NCBI RefSeq assembly: GCF_016904955.1
Contig: NZ_JADIKE010000039.1
Location: forward strand, 1-64,000
Length of the DNA stretch: 64,000 nt
Direction of reading: 5' to 3'
Origin: Dyella flava
GTDB lineage: Bacteria > Pseudomonadota > Gammaproteobacteria > Xanthomonadales > Rhodanobacteraceae
Both the position numbers and the translations under genes were made by a program. Below, one piece after another: positions 47,714 through 57,142 of this stretch. Below the pieces are notes generated by a model. The model saw only the letters and a list, made by a program, of their open reading frames with translations, made no database searches and had not been told where the DNA came from. Each line of letters begins with the position of its first letter. The stretch's first letter is position 1.

Positions 47714-48919
47714 TCAGGACTCGACCACGTCGAAATGCACGTCCGGATTCACTTCGGCGTTGTAATCCACATCCTTGCGGTCGAAGCCAAACAGACGCAG
47801 GAAGTCGTGTTTGTAACCGGCATAGTCGGTTTCTTCCCAGAGGTTTTCCGTGGTTACGGTCGGCCACAGCGCCTTGCAGGCTTGTTGCACGTCGTCGCGC
47901 AATTCCCAGTCATCCAGACGCAGGCGGCCTTCGTTGTCGGTTTCCGGCGCCTTGCCATCCAGGCGATACAGGCATTGGTGGAACAGGCGGTTGATCTGTT
48001 CGATGGTGCCTTCGTGAATACCCTTTTGCTTCATGATGCGGAACACCATGGAGACGTACAGCGGAATCACCGGGATGGCCGAACTGGCCTGGGTGACCAC
48101 CGACTTCATCACGCCCACGTAGGCGTGCAGGCCCTCGCCGGCGTGACGCGTGCGCAGTTCGCGCGCGGTGTTGTCCAGATGCTGCTTGGCCTGGCCCAGC
48201 GTGCCGTGCCAATAGATCGGCCAGGTAATTTCGGTGCCGACGTAGCTGTAGGCGATGGTGGTGGCGTCCTTGGCCAGCACGCCGGCCTGGCTCAGCGCAT
48301 CGATCCACAAGGCCCAGTCTTCGCCGCCCATCACTGCGACGGTGTCCTTGATTTCCTGCTCGGTTGCCGGCTCAACCGTCGCTTGCACCACGGTGTCGCG
48401 GTTGGTGTCGACCGAGGAGGCGGTGAAGGTGTTGCCCATGGTTTTCAGCGCAGAGCGCACCAGCTCGCCGCTATCGGGCATCTTGCGCACGGGCGAGGCC
48501 AGCGAGTAGACCACGAGGTCGATCGGGCCGCCCATTTCGTTCTTGATCAGCTCGATCGCGCGCTGGCGGGTTTCATGCGAAAACGCATCGCCATTGATGG
48601 AGCGGCTGTACAGACCCGCCTGCTTGGCGAGCTTGTCGAACGCCGCAGAGTTGTACCAGCCGGCGGTGCCGGGCTTGGTTTCACTGGAAGGCTTTTCGAG
48701 AAATACACCGAGGGTCGCCGCGCCGTAGCCAAACGCCGCCGTGATACGCGATGCCAATCCATAACCGGTCGAGGCGCCGATCACCAACACCCGCTTGGGG
48801 CCGGACGCGAACGCGCCGCTGGCCTTGGTGATATTGATCTGCTCCAGCACGTTTTTCTCGCAGCCGACGGGATGCGCGGTAATGCAGATAAAGCCACGAA
48901 CCTTGGGATGGATGATCAC
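47714..48919 (-). CDS. fabV: Trans-2-enoyl-CoA/enoyl-ACP reductase FabV (401 aa)
   Basis: The start VIIHPKVRGFICITAHPVGC and GPKRVLVIGASTGYGLASRI (NADH motif), with the active-site Tyr-x8-Lys as YWHGTLGQAK near residue 235-244, match FabV. Other markers are DLVVYSLASPVR and GVMKSVVTQASSAIPVIPLY. FabV performs the last reduction in each fatty-acid elongation cycle and makes cells resistant to triclosan. The start is GTG 48919 with GAGGA six bases upstream, not the more distant ATG at 49084, which would add noncoding sequence. The length fits the family (about 400 aa). Confidence 0.95.
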   Translation of the reverse strand: MIIHPKVRGFICITAHPVGCEKNVLEQINITKASGAFASGPKRVLVIGASTGYGLASRITAAFGYGAATLGVFLEKPSSETKPGTAGWYNSAAFDKLAKQAGLYSRSINGDAFSHETRQRAIELIKNEMGGPIDLVVYSLASPVRKMPDSGELVRSALKTMGNTFTASSVDTNRDTVVQATVEPATEQEIKDTVAVMGGEDWALWIDALSQAGVLAKDATTIAYSYVGTEITWPIYWHGTLGQAKQHLDNTARELRTRHAGEGLHAYVGVMKSVVTQASSAIPVIPLYVSMVFRIMKQKGIHEGTIEQINRLFHQCLYRLDGKAPETDNEGRLRLDDWELRDDVQQACKALWPTVTTENLWEETDYAGYKHDFLRLFGFDRKDVDYNAEVNPDVHFDVVES

Positions 48920-49040
48920 GAAGAGTCCTCTAGCAACGACAAGCCGCGTATTGTAAAGGGCCAAGGCAACATTCGCTGGCGAAGGGAGCGTCTGAGCTCC
49001 CTTCTGAACATTTTTCCGAAACTTTCCAAGCGCCAATGCC

Positions 49041-49061
49041 CCTCTCCCCTTCGGGAAGAGG
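49041..49061. terminator. Hairpin, possible terminator
   Basis: CCTCTCCCC and GGGAAGAGG form a 9-bp stem with one G-T wobble and a 3-base loop. It lies about 60 bp past the stop of the minus-strand ferritin-like gene and upstream of fabV. No T-tract is obvious. Confidence 0.4.
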
Positions 49062-49120
49062 GTTACGGTGAGGGGACAATCCAACGGGAAAACAGCTTCC
49101 TGCGGCAGATTAAGCGGGCC

Positions 49121-51187
49121 TTACGCCCCGTCCGCCTCAAACCCCGCCTTGGCATGGCTACCGTCGCAAAACGGCTTGCTCTGGCTATGTCCGCAGCGGC
49201 ATAGAAAGGCGCTGGTGACACGCGTCACCACGCGACCGGTGCCGCTGATGATTTCCAGATTGCCGCGCACTTTCAGTGGCCCATTGAGCTGCGGATCGAT
49301 GTGCAGCGGACCGTCGCGTACGGGCAGGGTTGGCGTGGAATCGGCGGTGGGTGGCTCGCCGGTGGCGACAAAGCCGGCGTCATGGTGAGAGCCATCGCAG
49401 AAAGGTTTGTTTTTTGAAGCGCCGCATCGGCACAACGTGGCGCGATAGCCGGCGAATTCGCCATTGAGCCGAAGATCGCCGCGGAATGCGTATGGGCCTG
49501 CCTCGCGTGTTGAGGCAAGATTGACCGGTGGCGCGCCTTCGTCTGGACGCCCGTCGCGCCGCTTGTAGCGAATGGCGCCGGAAGGGCAGGCGTGGGCGAT
49601 CTCCACCAAGCGCTCCACGTCCATCGTGTCGGGATGAATCCACGGGCCTTGCACATTGGCCAGGAAAACCGTTGGTGCGCACGTCACGCAGAAGCGCGCG
49701 TGAATACAGCGCTTGGTTTCGTACAACACGGTGAGTTTTTCGCCGTCGACCTGTTCGACGCCATCGGGTGTCGATACCGATACCGGTGGCGCGGGTATCG
49801 GAGCTGCCGGTGCAATGCTTGCCGGGGCGGCCACCTGCACCGCCCAGGGAGGCGGGCGGGTAAGGTCAAAGCCTTGCTTGGCGCGTTGCGCCAGCTTGGA
49901 GAGGATCGAAGCGGCGGTAATCGTGCGCGGATCACCGCGCTCTTGCATACGTTCCGCCGCTTCGGCCAGTTGCTGGAAGCGTTCGCAGAAGAAGCGGCGT
50001 GCGCCGGGGCCCGGCGGCAGGGCCGAGGCATCGCGCAAGGCGATAAACGACATGCCTGCATGGCAGGCGGGATTGGACGGTCCGGCCGGCAGCCGCGCGG
50101 CGCGCTCGGCCAACGGCGTCAACGCATGCATCAGGCCGATGGAAAGATCCAGCGCCAGGCTCTTGTCGGGATCACCCTTGGGCACGGCGTAGGTGTAGGC
50201 CAGCAGGCGTTGCATCAATCCATAGGTGGCGTTGCCCAGATCCACCGTGGCGATGGCGCGTTCGTCCTCCAGCCACACGCGGCCTTCAGGACGTGGCGGC
50301 CGGCGCAGCACCGGATTGGTGGCGGCGGGAAAAGCCGGTACGAAAGACGGGTCTTCGGCAAGCAACTGCTGGTATTCCGCACGTATCGCCGCAAACTTTT
50401 GATAATGCGAATCCACGGTGTTCTGTGGTGCGCCTTCGCCTTGGGTGATGATGGCGTTGAAGGCCTCCAGGGCGGTCTTGAGGCAAATGACCCGCTTGCA
50501 GCCGGGCAGGGCGACTTCTTCCGATGACAATTGCAGGGCAGGGTCGCCGCACATGGCACCGCTTTCGCCGTGCTCCTCTGCAAGCAGGCATAAGCCGCGA
50601 CCCAGCGTTTCGTAAAATGCGCCGACGGTGTCGTAGTCCACGCCCATCGGTGTAAGACGCGGACCCGCGGCGCCGCGCACGAACACGCGTTCGGGTGTGA
50701 AGCCATCGCCATCCGGTTCGCTGGAGCCGGCAGGGCGTTCCAGATAGATGAAGTGTTGCAGCGTCGCCATGTTGAACGGCGCAAGCTTCACCACCACACC
50801 GGCGGGCAGGTAACCGGGATCGAGCGGAAAGTTGGAGCGCCCCACACGCGGTGCGCCGCCCAATGCGACGGTGATATTCCACACCTCCATCAAATGGCCC
50901 ATTTCTTCGGTGGCCACTTGCAGAATGATACGGCGCCAGCGGGTGACGGCTTCGAGCTGGTCGGCCGTCAGCCCTTCATCAATCGACGACTTCAGCGAGA
51001 AGGCGGCGTAGAGATAGGTGCACATCAGACAGTGCTCAAGCTCCGCCGCTTCGTACAACGCATGCAGGGCCTGCTCGCGGCTGGGAGTGGTGGAATGCAA
51101 GGGGCTGTAGCTGACCACGGCGGCGCCCTCTTCGGCGTGAATCGAGAGTAGGGAATCGGAAAGACTGCAAACTCCGTCGACGAACAA
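49121..51187 (-). CDS. Ferritin-like + Fe-S + two CDGSH domains protein (688 aa)
   Basis: Order of domains: (1) VioB-type ferritin-like domain, residues about 40-275, with Glu/His metal pairs (ELEHCLMCTYLYAAFSLKSS, then ATEEMGHLMEVWN); (2) a long helical part with low-complexity Pro/Ala linker; (3) a 4Fe-4S mono-cluster (Fer4_19) segment with KRCIHARFCVTCAPTVFLAN and HACPSGAI; (4) two CDGSH zinc-ribbon-like domains, CRCGASKNKPFCDGSH and CRCGHSQSKPFCDGSH. Combined, this suggests a redox or iron-handling enzyme. The start is uncertain: TTG 51187, or GTG 51118 with GAGGG upstream. It is near SDR/LysR genes but not obviously cotranscribed. Confidence 0.85.
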   Translation of the reverse strand: MFVDGVCSLSDSLLSIHAEEGAAVVSYSPLHSTTPSREQALHALYEAAELEHCLMCTYLYAAFSLKSSIDEGLTADQLEAVTRWRRIILQVATEEMGHLMEVWNITVALGGAPRVGRSNFPLDPGYLPAGVVVKLAPFNMATLQHFIYLERPAGSSEPDGDGFTPERVFVRGAAGPRLTPMGVDYDTVGAFYETLGRGLCLLAEEHGESGAMCGDPALQLSSEEVALPGCKRVICLKTALEAFNAIITQGEGAPQNTVDSHYQKFAAIRAEYQQLLAEDPSFVPAFPAATNPVLRRPPRPEGRVWLEDERAIATVDLGNATYGLMQRLLAYTYAVPKGDPDKSLALDLSIGLMHALTPLAERAARLPAGPSNPACHAGMSFIALRDASALPPGPGARRFFCERFQQLAEAAERMQERGDPRTITAASILSKLAQRAKQGFDLTRPPPWAVQVAAPASIAPAAPIPAPPVSVSTPDGVEQVDGEKLTVLYETKRCIHARFCVTCAPTVFLANVQGPWIHPDTMDVERLVEIAHACPSGAIRYKRRDGRPDEGAPPVNLASTREAGPYAFRGDLRLNGEFAGYRATLCRCGASKNKPFCDGSHHDAGFVATGEPPTADSTPTLPVRDGPLHIDPQLNGPLKVRGNLEIISGTGRVVTRVTSAFLCRCGHSQSKPFCDGSHAKAGFEADGA

Positions 51188-51213
51188 GCTTATACCGATT
51201 CCCGTTTTCCGAA

Positions 51214-51978
51214 TCAGATAAACATGCCGCCCGATGCTTCGACGCGCTGACCGTTGATCCAGCCGCTTTCCTTCGACAGCAGCGAGACCACGGCGCCGCC
51301 GATGTCGTCAGGCAGGCCCACGCGTCCCAGCGCGGTTTGCGAGGCGATAAACGCGTTCACATCGGCGTTGTCGCGCACCACGCCCCCACCGAAGTCGGTT
51401 TCAATCGCGCCGGGTGCCAGCGTGTTGACCGCGATGCGGCGCGCACCCAGTTCCTTGGCGAGATAGCGGGTCAGCACTTCGATCGCGCCCTTCATTGCCG
51501 CATATGCCGCGTAGCCGGGCAGCGCGAAGCGGGCCAGTCCGGTGGAAATGTTCAGGATGCGGCCGCCGTCAGCGATCATGGGCAGCAGGGTCTGGGTCAG
51601 GAAAAACACGCCCTTGAAGTGTACGTTCACCAGTTCGTCGAACTGCGCTTCGGTGGTTTGCGCAAAGCTGGCGTGAACGCCAACCCCCGCGTTGTTGACC
51701 AGGTAGTCGAACTGGTCGCGTTGCCATTGCTCCTTGAGTGCGGCGCGCAGTTGTTCGGCGAAGGCGGGAAAGCTCGATGCCTTGCCGGCATCCAGCGGCA
51801 GCGCGACGGCGCGGCGGCCGAGTTTTCGGATGGCGGCGACCACCGCCTCGGCGTCCGCCTGGTTGGAGCGATAGGTCAGTATGACGTCCGTGCCGTGTTC
51901 GGCCAGCTTCAGGGCCATGCTTTTGCCCAGGCCGCGGCTGCCGCCGGTGATCAGGGCGATGGGGGTTGATGTGCTCAT
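51214..51978 (-). CDS. SDR family oxidoreductase (254 aa)
   Basis: Classical SDR motifs: TGGSRGLGKSMALKLAEHG, NNAGVGVH, and a catalytic Ser with YAAYAAMKGAIEVLTRYLAK (YxxxK). The C-terminal GAIETDFGGGVV and the final GWINGQRVEASGGMFI match family members that use NAD(P). The substrate is unknown. It is divergent from a LysR gene, with an inverted repeat in the gap, so LysR control is likely. The upstream gene on the same strand (ferritin-like protein) ends 27 bp from its stop. Confidence 0.9.
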   Translation of the reverse strand: MSTSTPIALITGGSRGLGKSMALKLAEHGTDVILTYRSNQADAEAVVAAIRKLGRRAVALPLDAGKASSFPAFAEQLRAALKEQWQRDQFDYLVNNAGVGVHASFAQTTEAQFDELVNVHFKGVFFLTQTLLPMIADGGRILNISTGLARFALPGYAAYAAMKGAIEVLTRYLAKELGARRIAVNTLAPGAIETDFGGGVVRDNADVNAFIASQTALGRVGLPDDIGGAVVSLLSKESGWINGQRVEASGGMFI

Positions 51979-52025
51979 GGGTTATCTCCGGCTAGGGGGA
52001 AGTGAACCAACGGAGCCCAGCATAT

Positions 52026-52058
52026 TGATCTGTACTGGTCGCATAAACTGGCAGATCA
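52026..52058. promoter_or_regulatory. Possible LysR binding site
   Basis: TGATCTG (52026-52032) and CAGATCA (52052-52058) form a 7-bp inverted repeat around 19 bases, in the 134-bp gap between the SDR and LysR genes. It fits a LysR-type operator for the divergent pair. The core T-N11-A is not obvious. Confidence 0.45.
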
Positions 52059-52112
52059 TGAGTGCTGTGTTCGTGAAAAACGAACAATTGAACGGCCGTT
52101 GGGAGATGCACC

Positions 52113-53015
52113 ATGAATCGGATCGAAGCCATGCACATCTTCGTGCGGGTGGCGGAACTGGCCAGTTTCACCAAGGCGGCGGACAGCCTGGGACTGCCCA
52201 AGGCCAGTACCTCCACCGCTGTGCAGCAGCTGGAAGCGCAACTGGGGACGCAATTGCTGCATCGAACCACCCGCAAGGTGCAGATGACCCAGGATGGCCA
52301 GCGCTTCTATGAGCGATGCAAGACGTTGCTGGCGGATATGGATGAGCTGACCAGCATGTTCCAGCAGGCGCCGCAATCGATCAGCGGGCGCTTGCGGGTC
52401 GACATGAATAGCAGCATTGCCCGGCGCATCCTTCCGCACTTGCCGCGGTTCCTGCGTGAACATCCACAGATCGAACTGGAACTGAGTTGTACCGATCGCC
52501 GTGTCGACGTAGTGGGCGAAGGTTTCGATTGCGTGCTGCGGGTCGGCACGCTTACCGATTCCAGTCTGGTCGTGCGGCCGCTGGGCACGTTTCCGATCAC
52601 CAACTGCGCCAGTCCGGCCTACCTGCAAGAGTATGGCGTGCCGCGCGAGCTTGACGACCTGCACCGGCACAAGATGATTCACTACGTATCGACCTTGGGG
52701 CAGCGTCCGCCCGGCTTCGAATACCTGGAAGCTGCCGAGTGCCGTTATGTTCCGATGCAAGGCGTGTTGACGGTCAACAGCGTCGAGGCGTATCAGGAAG
52801 CCTGTCTTGCAGGCCTCGGCATGATCCAGGCGCCGCGTGTGGGCTTGACGCAATGGATCGAGCAAGGGCAACTGATCGAAGTGTTACCGCAATACCGCGC
52901 CGAGCCGATGCCGGTATCGCTGCTGTATGCGCAGCGCCGCAATCTGTCGGCGCGCGTGCAGGTATTCATGGACTGGCTGCGCGGCATCATGGCGCCTTAT
53001 CTGGACCCGGCGTGA
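52113..53015 (+). CDS. LysR family transcriptional regulator (300 aa)
   Basis: The LysR helix-turn-helix is at residues 1-60: MHIFVRVAELASFTKAADSL, LPKASTSTAVQQLEAQLGTQ and LLHRTTRKVQMTQDGQRFYE. The effector domain follows, with LRVDMNSSIARRILPHLPRF and VGEGFDCVLRVGTLTDSSLV typical of the AaeR/TsaR-like group. It probably activates or represses the divergent SDR gene. GGGAGATGCACC precedes the ATG. Ligand unknown. Confidence 0.92.
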   Translation: MNRIEAMHIFVRVAELASFTKAADSLGLPKASTSTAVQQLEAQLGTQLLHRTTRKVQMTQDGQRFYERCKTLLADMDELTSMFQQAPQSISGRLRVDMNSSIARRILPHLPRFLREHPQIELELSCTDRRVDVVGEGFDCVLRVGTLTDSSLVVRPLGTFPITNCASPAYLQEYGVPRELDDLHRHKMIHYVSTLGQRPPGFEYLEAAECRYVPMQGVLTVNSVEAYQEACLAGLGMIQAPRVGLTQWIEQGQLIEVLPQYRAEPMPVSLLYAQRRNLSARVQVFMDWLRGIMAPYLDPA

Positions 53016-53137
53016 ATCGCGTTCCTGTTGCGGAAAAGTGTCATACAAGCGGATTAGTTTGATCGGGTCGTGCAAAACGACGCCGAGTAAACATGGTTTG
53101 TGGCGAAATGCCGTTTCATCCTGCCAACAGGTGATAC

Positions 53138-54586
53138 ATGTCCGCGACGAATGCCAATCCGCTATCGGCGATCAACCACATTGTGGTGCTGATGCTGGAG
53201 AACCGCTCCTTCGATCACATGCTGGGTTTTCTCTATACCGCGGCTGGCAATGTTTCACCGGCGGGACAGGCTTTCGAAGGTCTGTCCGGCAACGAATCCA
53301 ACCCCGGCTCGGGTGGTACCGAACCCGTCATCGTGTTCAAGATTCAGCCGGGGACCAGCAGCACTTATTACATGCCGGGCGCTGATCCCGGCGAAGGCTA
53401 TACGGCCACCAATTCGCAGTTGTTCGGCAGCAATACTGCGCCAACGCCGCCGGTGGCAACCAACCAGGGTTTCATCAGTAATTTCTCCTATACCCTGGGC
53501 TGGGAAGCGAAGGAAAACTATTCGATCCTCGCCGGCACCGTCGCCAACGACATCATGGGCATGCACACGCCGGATACCTTGCCGGTGCTTTCCGCCTTGG
53601 CAAGCGGCTTTGCGGTGTGTGATTACTGGTACGGTTCCGTGCCTACCGAAACCTTGCCCAATCGTGCCTTTGTCCACGCGGCTACTTCGCAAGGCCACAT
53701 GGACGACAACACCAAAACCTTTACCGCGCCGACCATCTATCCTGCGCTGAGCAAACAGAACCTCAGCTGGAAAATCTATGGCTACGATGCGGAGCCGCTG
53801 ACCCGGCAAACCTTCACCGATCTGACTAATCTTGCCGACAGCTACTTTGGCCAGTTCACCGATTTCCAGAGCGATGCGGCGAGCGGCGCACTGCCTTCCT
53901 ACGCGTTTCTTGAGCCGAGCTGGGGATCGACCGGCAACAGCCAGCATCCGAATTACGATGTCGCGCTCGGCGAACAATTTCTGCATGACGTGTATTACGC
54001 CTTGCGCAACGGGCCGAACTGGAACCAGACGCTGCTGATCGTTACCTACGATGAGCATGGCGGTTGCTTCGACCACGTTCCGCCGCCATCCGGCGCCATT
54101 CCGCCGGATTCGACCGCCGGCGAGTATGGCTTCGATTTCACGCGCTTCGGTCCGCGTGTGCCGACCTTGCTGATTTCGCCGCTGATCCCGGCAGGCACCG
54201 TGTTTCGCGTGCCGACAGGTTCCATGCCGTTCGATCACACCTCGATTCTCAAGACCGTCGAGCAGCGCTGGAATCTGCCGGCACTCACCGCGCGCGATGC
54301 CGCCGCGCCGGATGTCGGTGCCGTACTCAGCCTCACCACGCCGCGCACGGATGATCCGCTGGCAGGGGTTGCCGTTCCGGTATCGAGCGGCGCGAATCCA
54401 TCCGCCAATCAGCCATCGCATTTGCAGGAGGTATATGCCGACCTGGTGTCACGCCTGCCGGTGCCGGATGCGCGCGACGGCACGCATCGTCCGCCGCCAA
54501 GGCTGGAAACAGGCTACGACTACGACCGCTATATCAAGGAGCGGCTCGGTGCATGGAAGGCGAGTCGCAAGACTGCGAAGCGTTGA
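53138..54586 (+). CDS. Phosphoesterase family protein, phospholipase C/AcpA-like (482 aa)
   Basis: The start INHIVVLMLENRSFDHMLGF matches the phosphoesterase/phospholipase C family (PF04185), with SVPTETLPNRAFVHAATSQG, LIVTYDEHGGCFDHVPPP and a late DHTSILKTVEQRWNLP supplying the metal and catalytic residues. The family cleaves phosphoester bonds of phosphocholine or phosphoprotein-type substrates. Unusually, no signal peptide is seen at the N-terminus, although most relatives are exported. ACAGGTGATAC precedes the ATG. Confidence 0.88.
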   Translation: MSATNANPLSAINHIVVLMLENRSFDHMLGFLYTAAGNVSPAGQAFEGLSGNESNPGSGGTEPVIVFKIQPGTSSTYYMPGADPGEGYTATNSQLFGSNTAPTPPVATNQGFISNFSYTLGWEAKENYSILAGTVANDIMGMHTPDTLPVLSALASGFAVCDYWYGSVPTETLPNRAFVHAATSQGHMDDNTKTFTAPTIYPALSKQNLSWKIYGYDAEPLTRQTFTDLTNLADSYFGQFTDFQSDAASGALPSYAFLEPSWGSTGNSQHPNYDVALGEQFLHDVYYALRNGPNWNQTLLIVTYDEHGGCFDHVPPPSGAIPPDSTAGEYGFDFTRFGPRVPTLLISPLIPAGTVFRVPTGSMPFDHTSILKTVEQRWNLPALTARDAAAPDVGAVLSLTTPRTDDPLAGVAVPVSSGANPSANQPSHLQEVYADLVSRLPVPDARDGTHRPPPRLETGYDYDRYIKERLGAWKASRKTAKR

Positions 54587-54604
54587 CGTTTGGTTGGGGC
54601 GCCA

Positions 54605-55339
54605 TCAAGGTTTTGCGCGGAACGTTACCACCAGCACATCGCGATGCGCCGGCTCCCCGGGGATCAAGGGCATGACCGGCGTGACGCCATGAAAGACGCG
54701 TGGGTCGTGGATCAAGGCTGAATCGTACGGATGCGTCAAGGTGAAATCACCCAGCGACTTTCCGTCCGGCGCATGGATGGTGGTGGTGCCGCTGGCGATA
54801 TTGTGGCGATCCACCAACAGCACCAGCACGAAATCCACGCCATCGCGGTGGCTGCCTTCAGGCGTGGGTTCACCCGCGGCATCGGCGCTGGCTTCGATGC
54901 GGAACTGATGCACTTCCACGTGCCAGCGTGACACGGAAGGCGCCAACGAGCCGAAGAATGCATGGCAGAAGGCGAGGATGGTGCGCAAGCTGTCGCCACC
55001 CGCGATCACAGGTTCAATCGGCTCGAACCAGCGCTCGATGTCGCCCTGCAGGGCGTTGTATTGCAGCGACTGGTAATGCGCTTGATGCGCTGCGAGTTCC
55101 ACGCCGCCGTGCGCGCTGGCCGTGAAGGTGGCGTGCCGCCGCCGCCGGAAGCGGCCCTTGGCCGCAAGATAGGGGTCCGGGCCGAGCCGATTCCAACTGG
55201 CTGCAAAAGCCGGCCAATCGGCGAGTTCACCGGCCGACTGCAACAGCGGCTGCATGACATCGGCGGTGACGAAGGAGAAACCCCCGCGCTGCATGGCATC
55301 GAACAGCGCTGGAGCCAACGAGTTGTGCGAGATAGACAT
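54605..55339 (-). CDS. 2-oxoglutarate/Fe(II) dioxygenase, BsmA-like (244 aa)
   Basis: The HxD iron pair is in TPEGSHRDGVDFVLVL and the distal His in DPRVFHGVTPVMPL, with the 2-oxoglutarate contact Arg near HRDVLVVTF. WHVEVHQFRIEASADAAGEP sits before it. This is the 2OG-Fe-Oxy-2 pattern of BsmA and L-isoleucine dioxygenase relatives, which hydroxylate free amino acids. The substrate here is unknown. The start at 55339 is chosen; a longer one at 55375 is possible. It is convergent with the phosphoesterase. Confidence 0.85.
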   Translation of the reverse strand: MSISHNSLAPALFDAMQRGGFSFVTADVMQPLLQSAGELADWPAFAASWNRLGPDPYLAAKGRFRRRRHATFTASAHGGVELAAHQAHYQSLQYNALQGDIERWFEPIEPVIAGGDSLRTILAFCHAFFGSLAPSVSRWHVEVHQFRIEASADAAGEPTPEGSHRDGVDFVLVLLVDRHNIASGTTTIHAPDGKSLGDFTLTHPYDSALIHDPRVFHGVTPVMPLIPGEPAHRDVLVVTFRAKP

Positions 55340-55440
55340 GCTGCCATTATAGAGGCGGGCGGGTAGCGTCAGCATCGGCTTTCCCGCGACGAGATCATGC
55401 CGCCTGCAGAATTGATCTGGGCATCGCTAGGAGCAAGCTC

Positions 55441-56034
55441 ATGGACAAGCGCACCGTACATGCCTACGACAGCGAAGCAGGCCAGTTCGCCGGTGAGTGG
55501 CACGAGCAGCCCGCGCCGGACGATATGTATGCGCTCTTGACGCGCTATTTCACCCCGGGACTCACGGCGGACGTGGGCTGTGGTTCGGGGCGGGATATGG
55601 CCTGGTTGCACGAACATGGTTTCGAGGTGAGCGGTTACGACGCGTCGCAAGGCTTGCTGGAGCAGGCGCGTGCGCGTTACCCCCATTTGCGTTTCACGCA
55701 GGCAGCGCTGCCGGAACTGGAAGGCGTGCCATCCAGGCAGTTTCGCAATGTGCTGTGTGAAACCGTCATCATGCATCTGGCGCCGGCACAGATCGGTCCT
55801 TCAGTGCGCCGCCTGCTGGATCTGCTGATGCCGGATGGCGTGATGTTTCTTAGCTGGCGGGTGACGGAAGGGGAGTCACTGCGCGACAAGCATCAGCGTT
55901 TGTATGCATCGTTCGACCAGCACGTGGTGTTCGATGCCTGCGCAGGCAACGCCGTACTCTTCGACGAAGAAGCGATCAGCCAGTCTTCGGGAAAGAACGT
56001 GCACCGGCTGATTGTTCGGAAAGCGCAGACATAA
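55441..56034 (+). CDS. Class I SAM-dependent methyltransferase (197 aa)
   Basis: Motif I is TADVGCGSGRDMAWL and motif II the acidic strand FEVSGYDASQGLLEQARARY, followed by VLCETVIMHLAP and LLDLLMPDGVMFLSWRVTEG. This is a Rossmann-type methyltransferase of the small, soluble kind (Methyltransf_11-like). The substrate is unknown. GAGCAAGCTC precedes the ATG, so the binding site is moderate. It lies divergently from the dioxygenase with about 100 bp between; a shared function is possible but not shown. Confidence 0.88.
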   Translation: MDKRTVHAYDSEAGQFAGEWHEQPAPDDMYALLTRYFTPGLTADVGCGSGRDMAWLHEHGFEVSGYDASQGLLEQARARYPHLRFTQAALPELEGVPSRQFRNVLCETVIMHLAPAQIGPSVRRLLDLLMPDGVMFLSWRVTEGESLRDKHQRLYASFDQHVVFDACAGNAVLFDEEAISQSSGKNVHRLIVRKAQT

Positions 56035-56123
56035 AAAACGCCACGCATGCATAGCGCTTCGATGACCTCGACGGCTTCGGCCCGCACTCGGCATATCCCC
56101 CTGGCGAGCGGCCAGATAGAGGG

Positions 56124-56984
56124 CTAACCCTTGAGCAATGCCTTGGCAATGTCATCAAACCGATTGCACAGGGTCGACAGATGCGCTTCATGCTGATACG
56201 CGGTCAGCCTGGCCGAAGGAATGTCAGTCAGCGCCTCGCGGACCATCGCGATGGGCACGTTCGAGTCTTTCTCGCCATGAAAAACATGCAAGGGCATGCG
56301 TATGTCCTGCAGGCGGACATCCAGTGGATGCACATACAGGCGCATATCCCAGGCTGGACCCTTGGAGCCTTGACGCATGGCTTCACGCAGGACATAGCTG
56401 AAGGCTTCGTAGCGCCCGTGGCGTTCGAGAGCGTCGTAGTCCGATTGGGGCAGGATGTCTTTCATCTGCGCCAGATCGCTGCCCACGGATGCCGACATGT
56501 TCTTGAGCAGCAAGCGCAACAACGCGGGCGCATGCTTTGCCAGCAGCCACGTCATCCGCATCACGAGAGGCAGATGGGTAAGCAGGTGCGACTGATCCAT
56601 GCGCCAGGCGCCGGACACAATCACCGCGCTATGCAAGCGCTCCGGAATGCGTGCCGCACAGGCAGCAACGTAGACGCCGCCACCGGAGTTGCCCAGTATC
56701 GAAAATTTGTGCAGTCCGAGTGAGTCGGCCAAGGCGGTCACATCACCCGGCCAATCCGAAAAGCCACGATGAGGCTGGAAATTGGAGCGACCCATGCCAG
56801 GACGATCCGGCGCAATGATGCGCAAGCCCAGACGGACGAAAACATCATCGCCGATCAGCAACGGCTCCAGCCGTGACGACGGCGCACCGTGGAAGTACAA
56901 CACCGGGTGACCATCGGGCGAGCCGTATTCGGCAAAACTTATGTTCCGGCCATCGGCAAGTACGACATTGCCTTCAATCGCCAT
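56124..56984 (-). CDS. Alpha/beta hydrolase (286 aa)
   Basis: The triad is readable: GNSGGGVYVAA (nucleophile Ser), FHGEKDSNVP (acid) and a late QHEAHLS (His). HGAPSSRLEPLL and APDRPGMGRSNFQPH give the oxyanion loop and the first strand. The cap is helical. It resembles the general alpha/beta hydrolase group that cleaves esters or related bonds in the cytoplasm. No signal peptide. The binding site (GGAGGGCCAGT) is at a good distance from the ATG. Substrate unknown. Confidence 0.85.
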   Translation of the reverse strand: MAIEGNVVLADGRNISFAEYGSPDGHPVLYFHGAPSSRLEPLLIGDDVFVRLGLRIIAPDRPGMGRSNFQPHRGFSDWPGDVTALADSLGLHKFSILGNSGGGVYVAACAARIPERLHSAVIVSGAWRMDQSHLLTHLPLVMRMTWLLAKHAPALLRLLLKNMSASVGSDLAQMKDILPQSDYDALERHGRYEAFSYVLREAMRQGSKGPAWDMRLYVHPLDVRLQDIRMPLHVFHGEKDSNVPIAMVREALTDIPSARLTAYQHEAHLSTLCNRFDDIAKALLKG

Positions 56985-57142
56985 ACTGGCCCTCCACCAT
57001 CACTGACTGGATTGTGCCTTGTGCCGATTGGCGATTAACAGTGTGCGCGTCTCGATTCATGACCGCGCCTGGTGTTTGCATAAGCAAAGGCCAGAGGCAT
57101 GCAGCGCCCCTGGCCTTCGTGAGGAGCCCTCCGGCGCTTGGC

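Noticed and set aside
49041..49061. A possible REP element next to fabV
   Set aside because: The CCTCTCCCC/GGGAAGAGG hairpin is short, common in high-GC genomes and better explained as a weak terminator.
47699..49204. 501-codon plus-strand frame opposite fabV
   Set aside because: It is antisense to a clear fabV gene and is an effect of high-GC codon bias.
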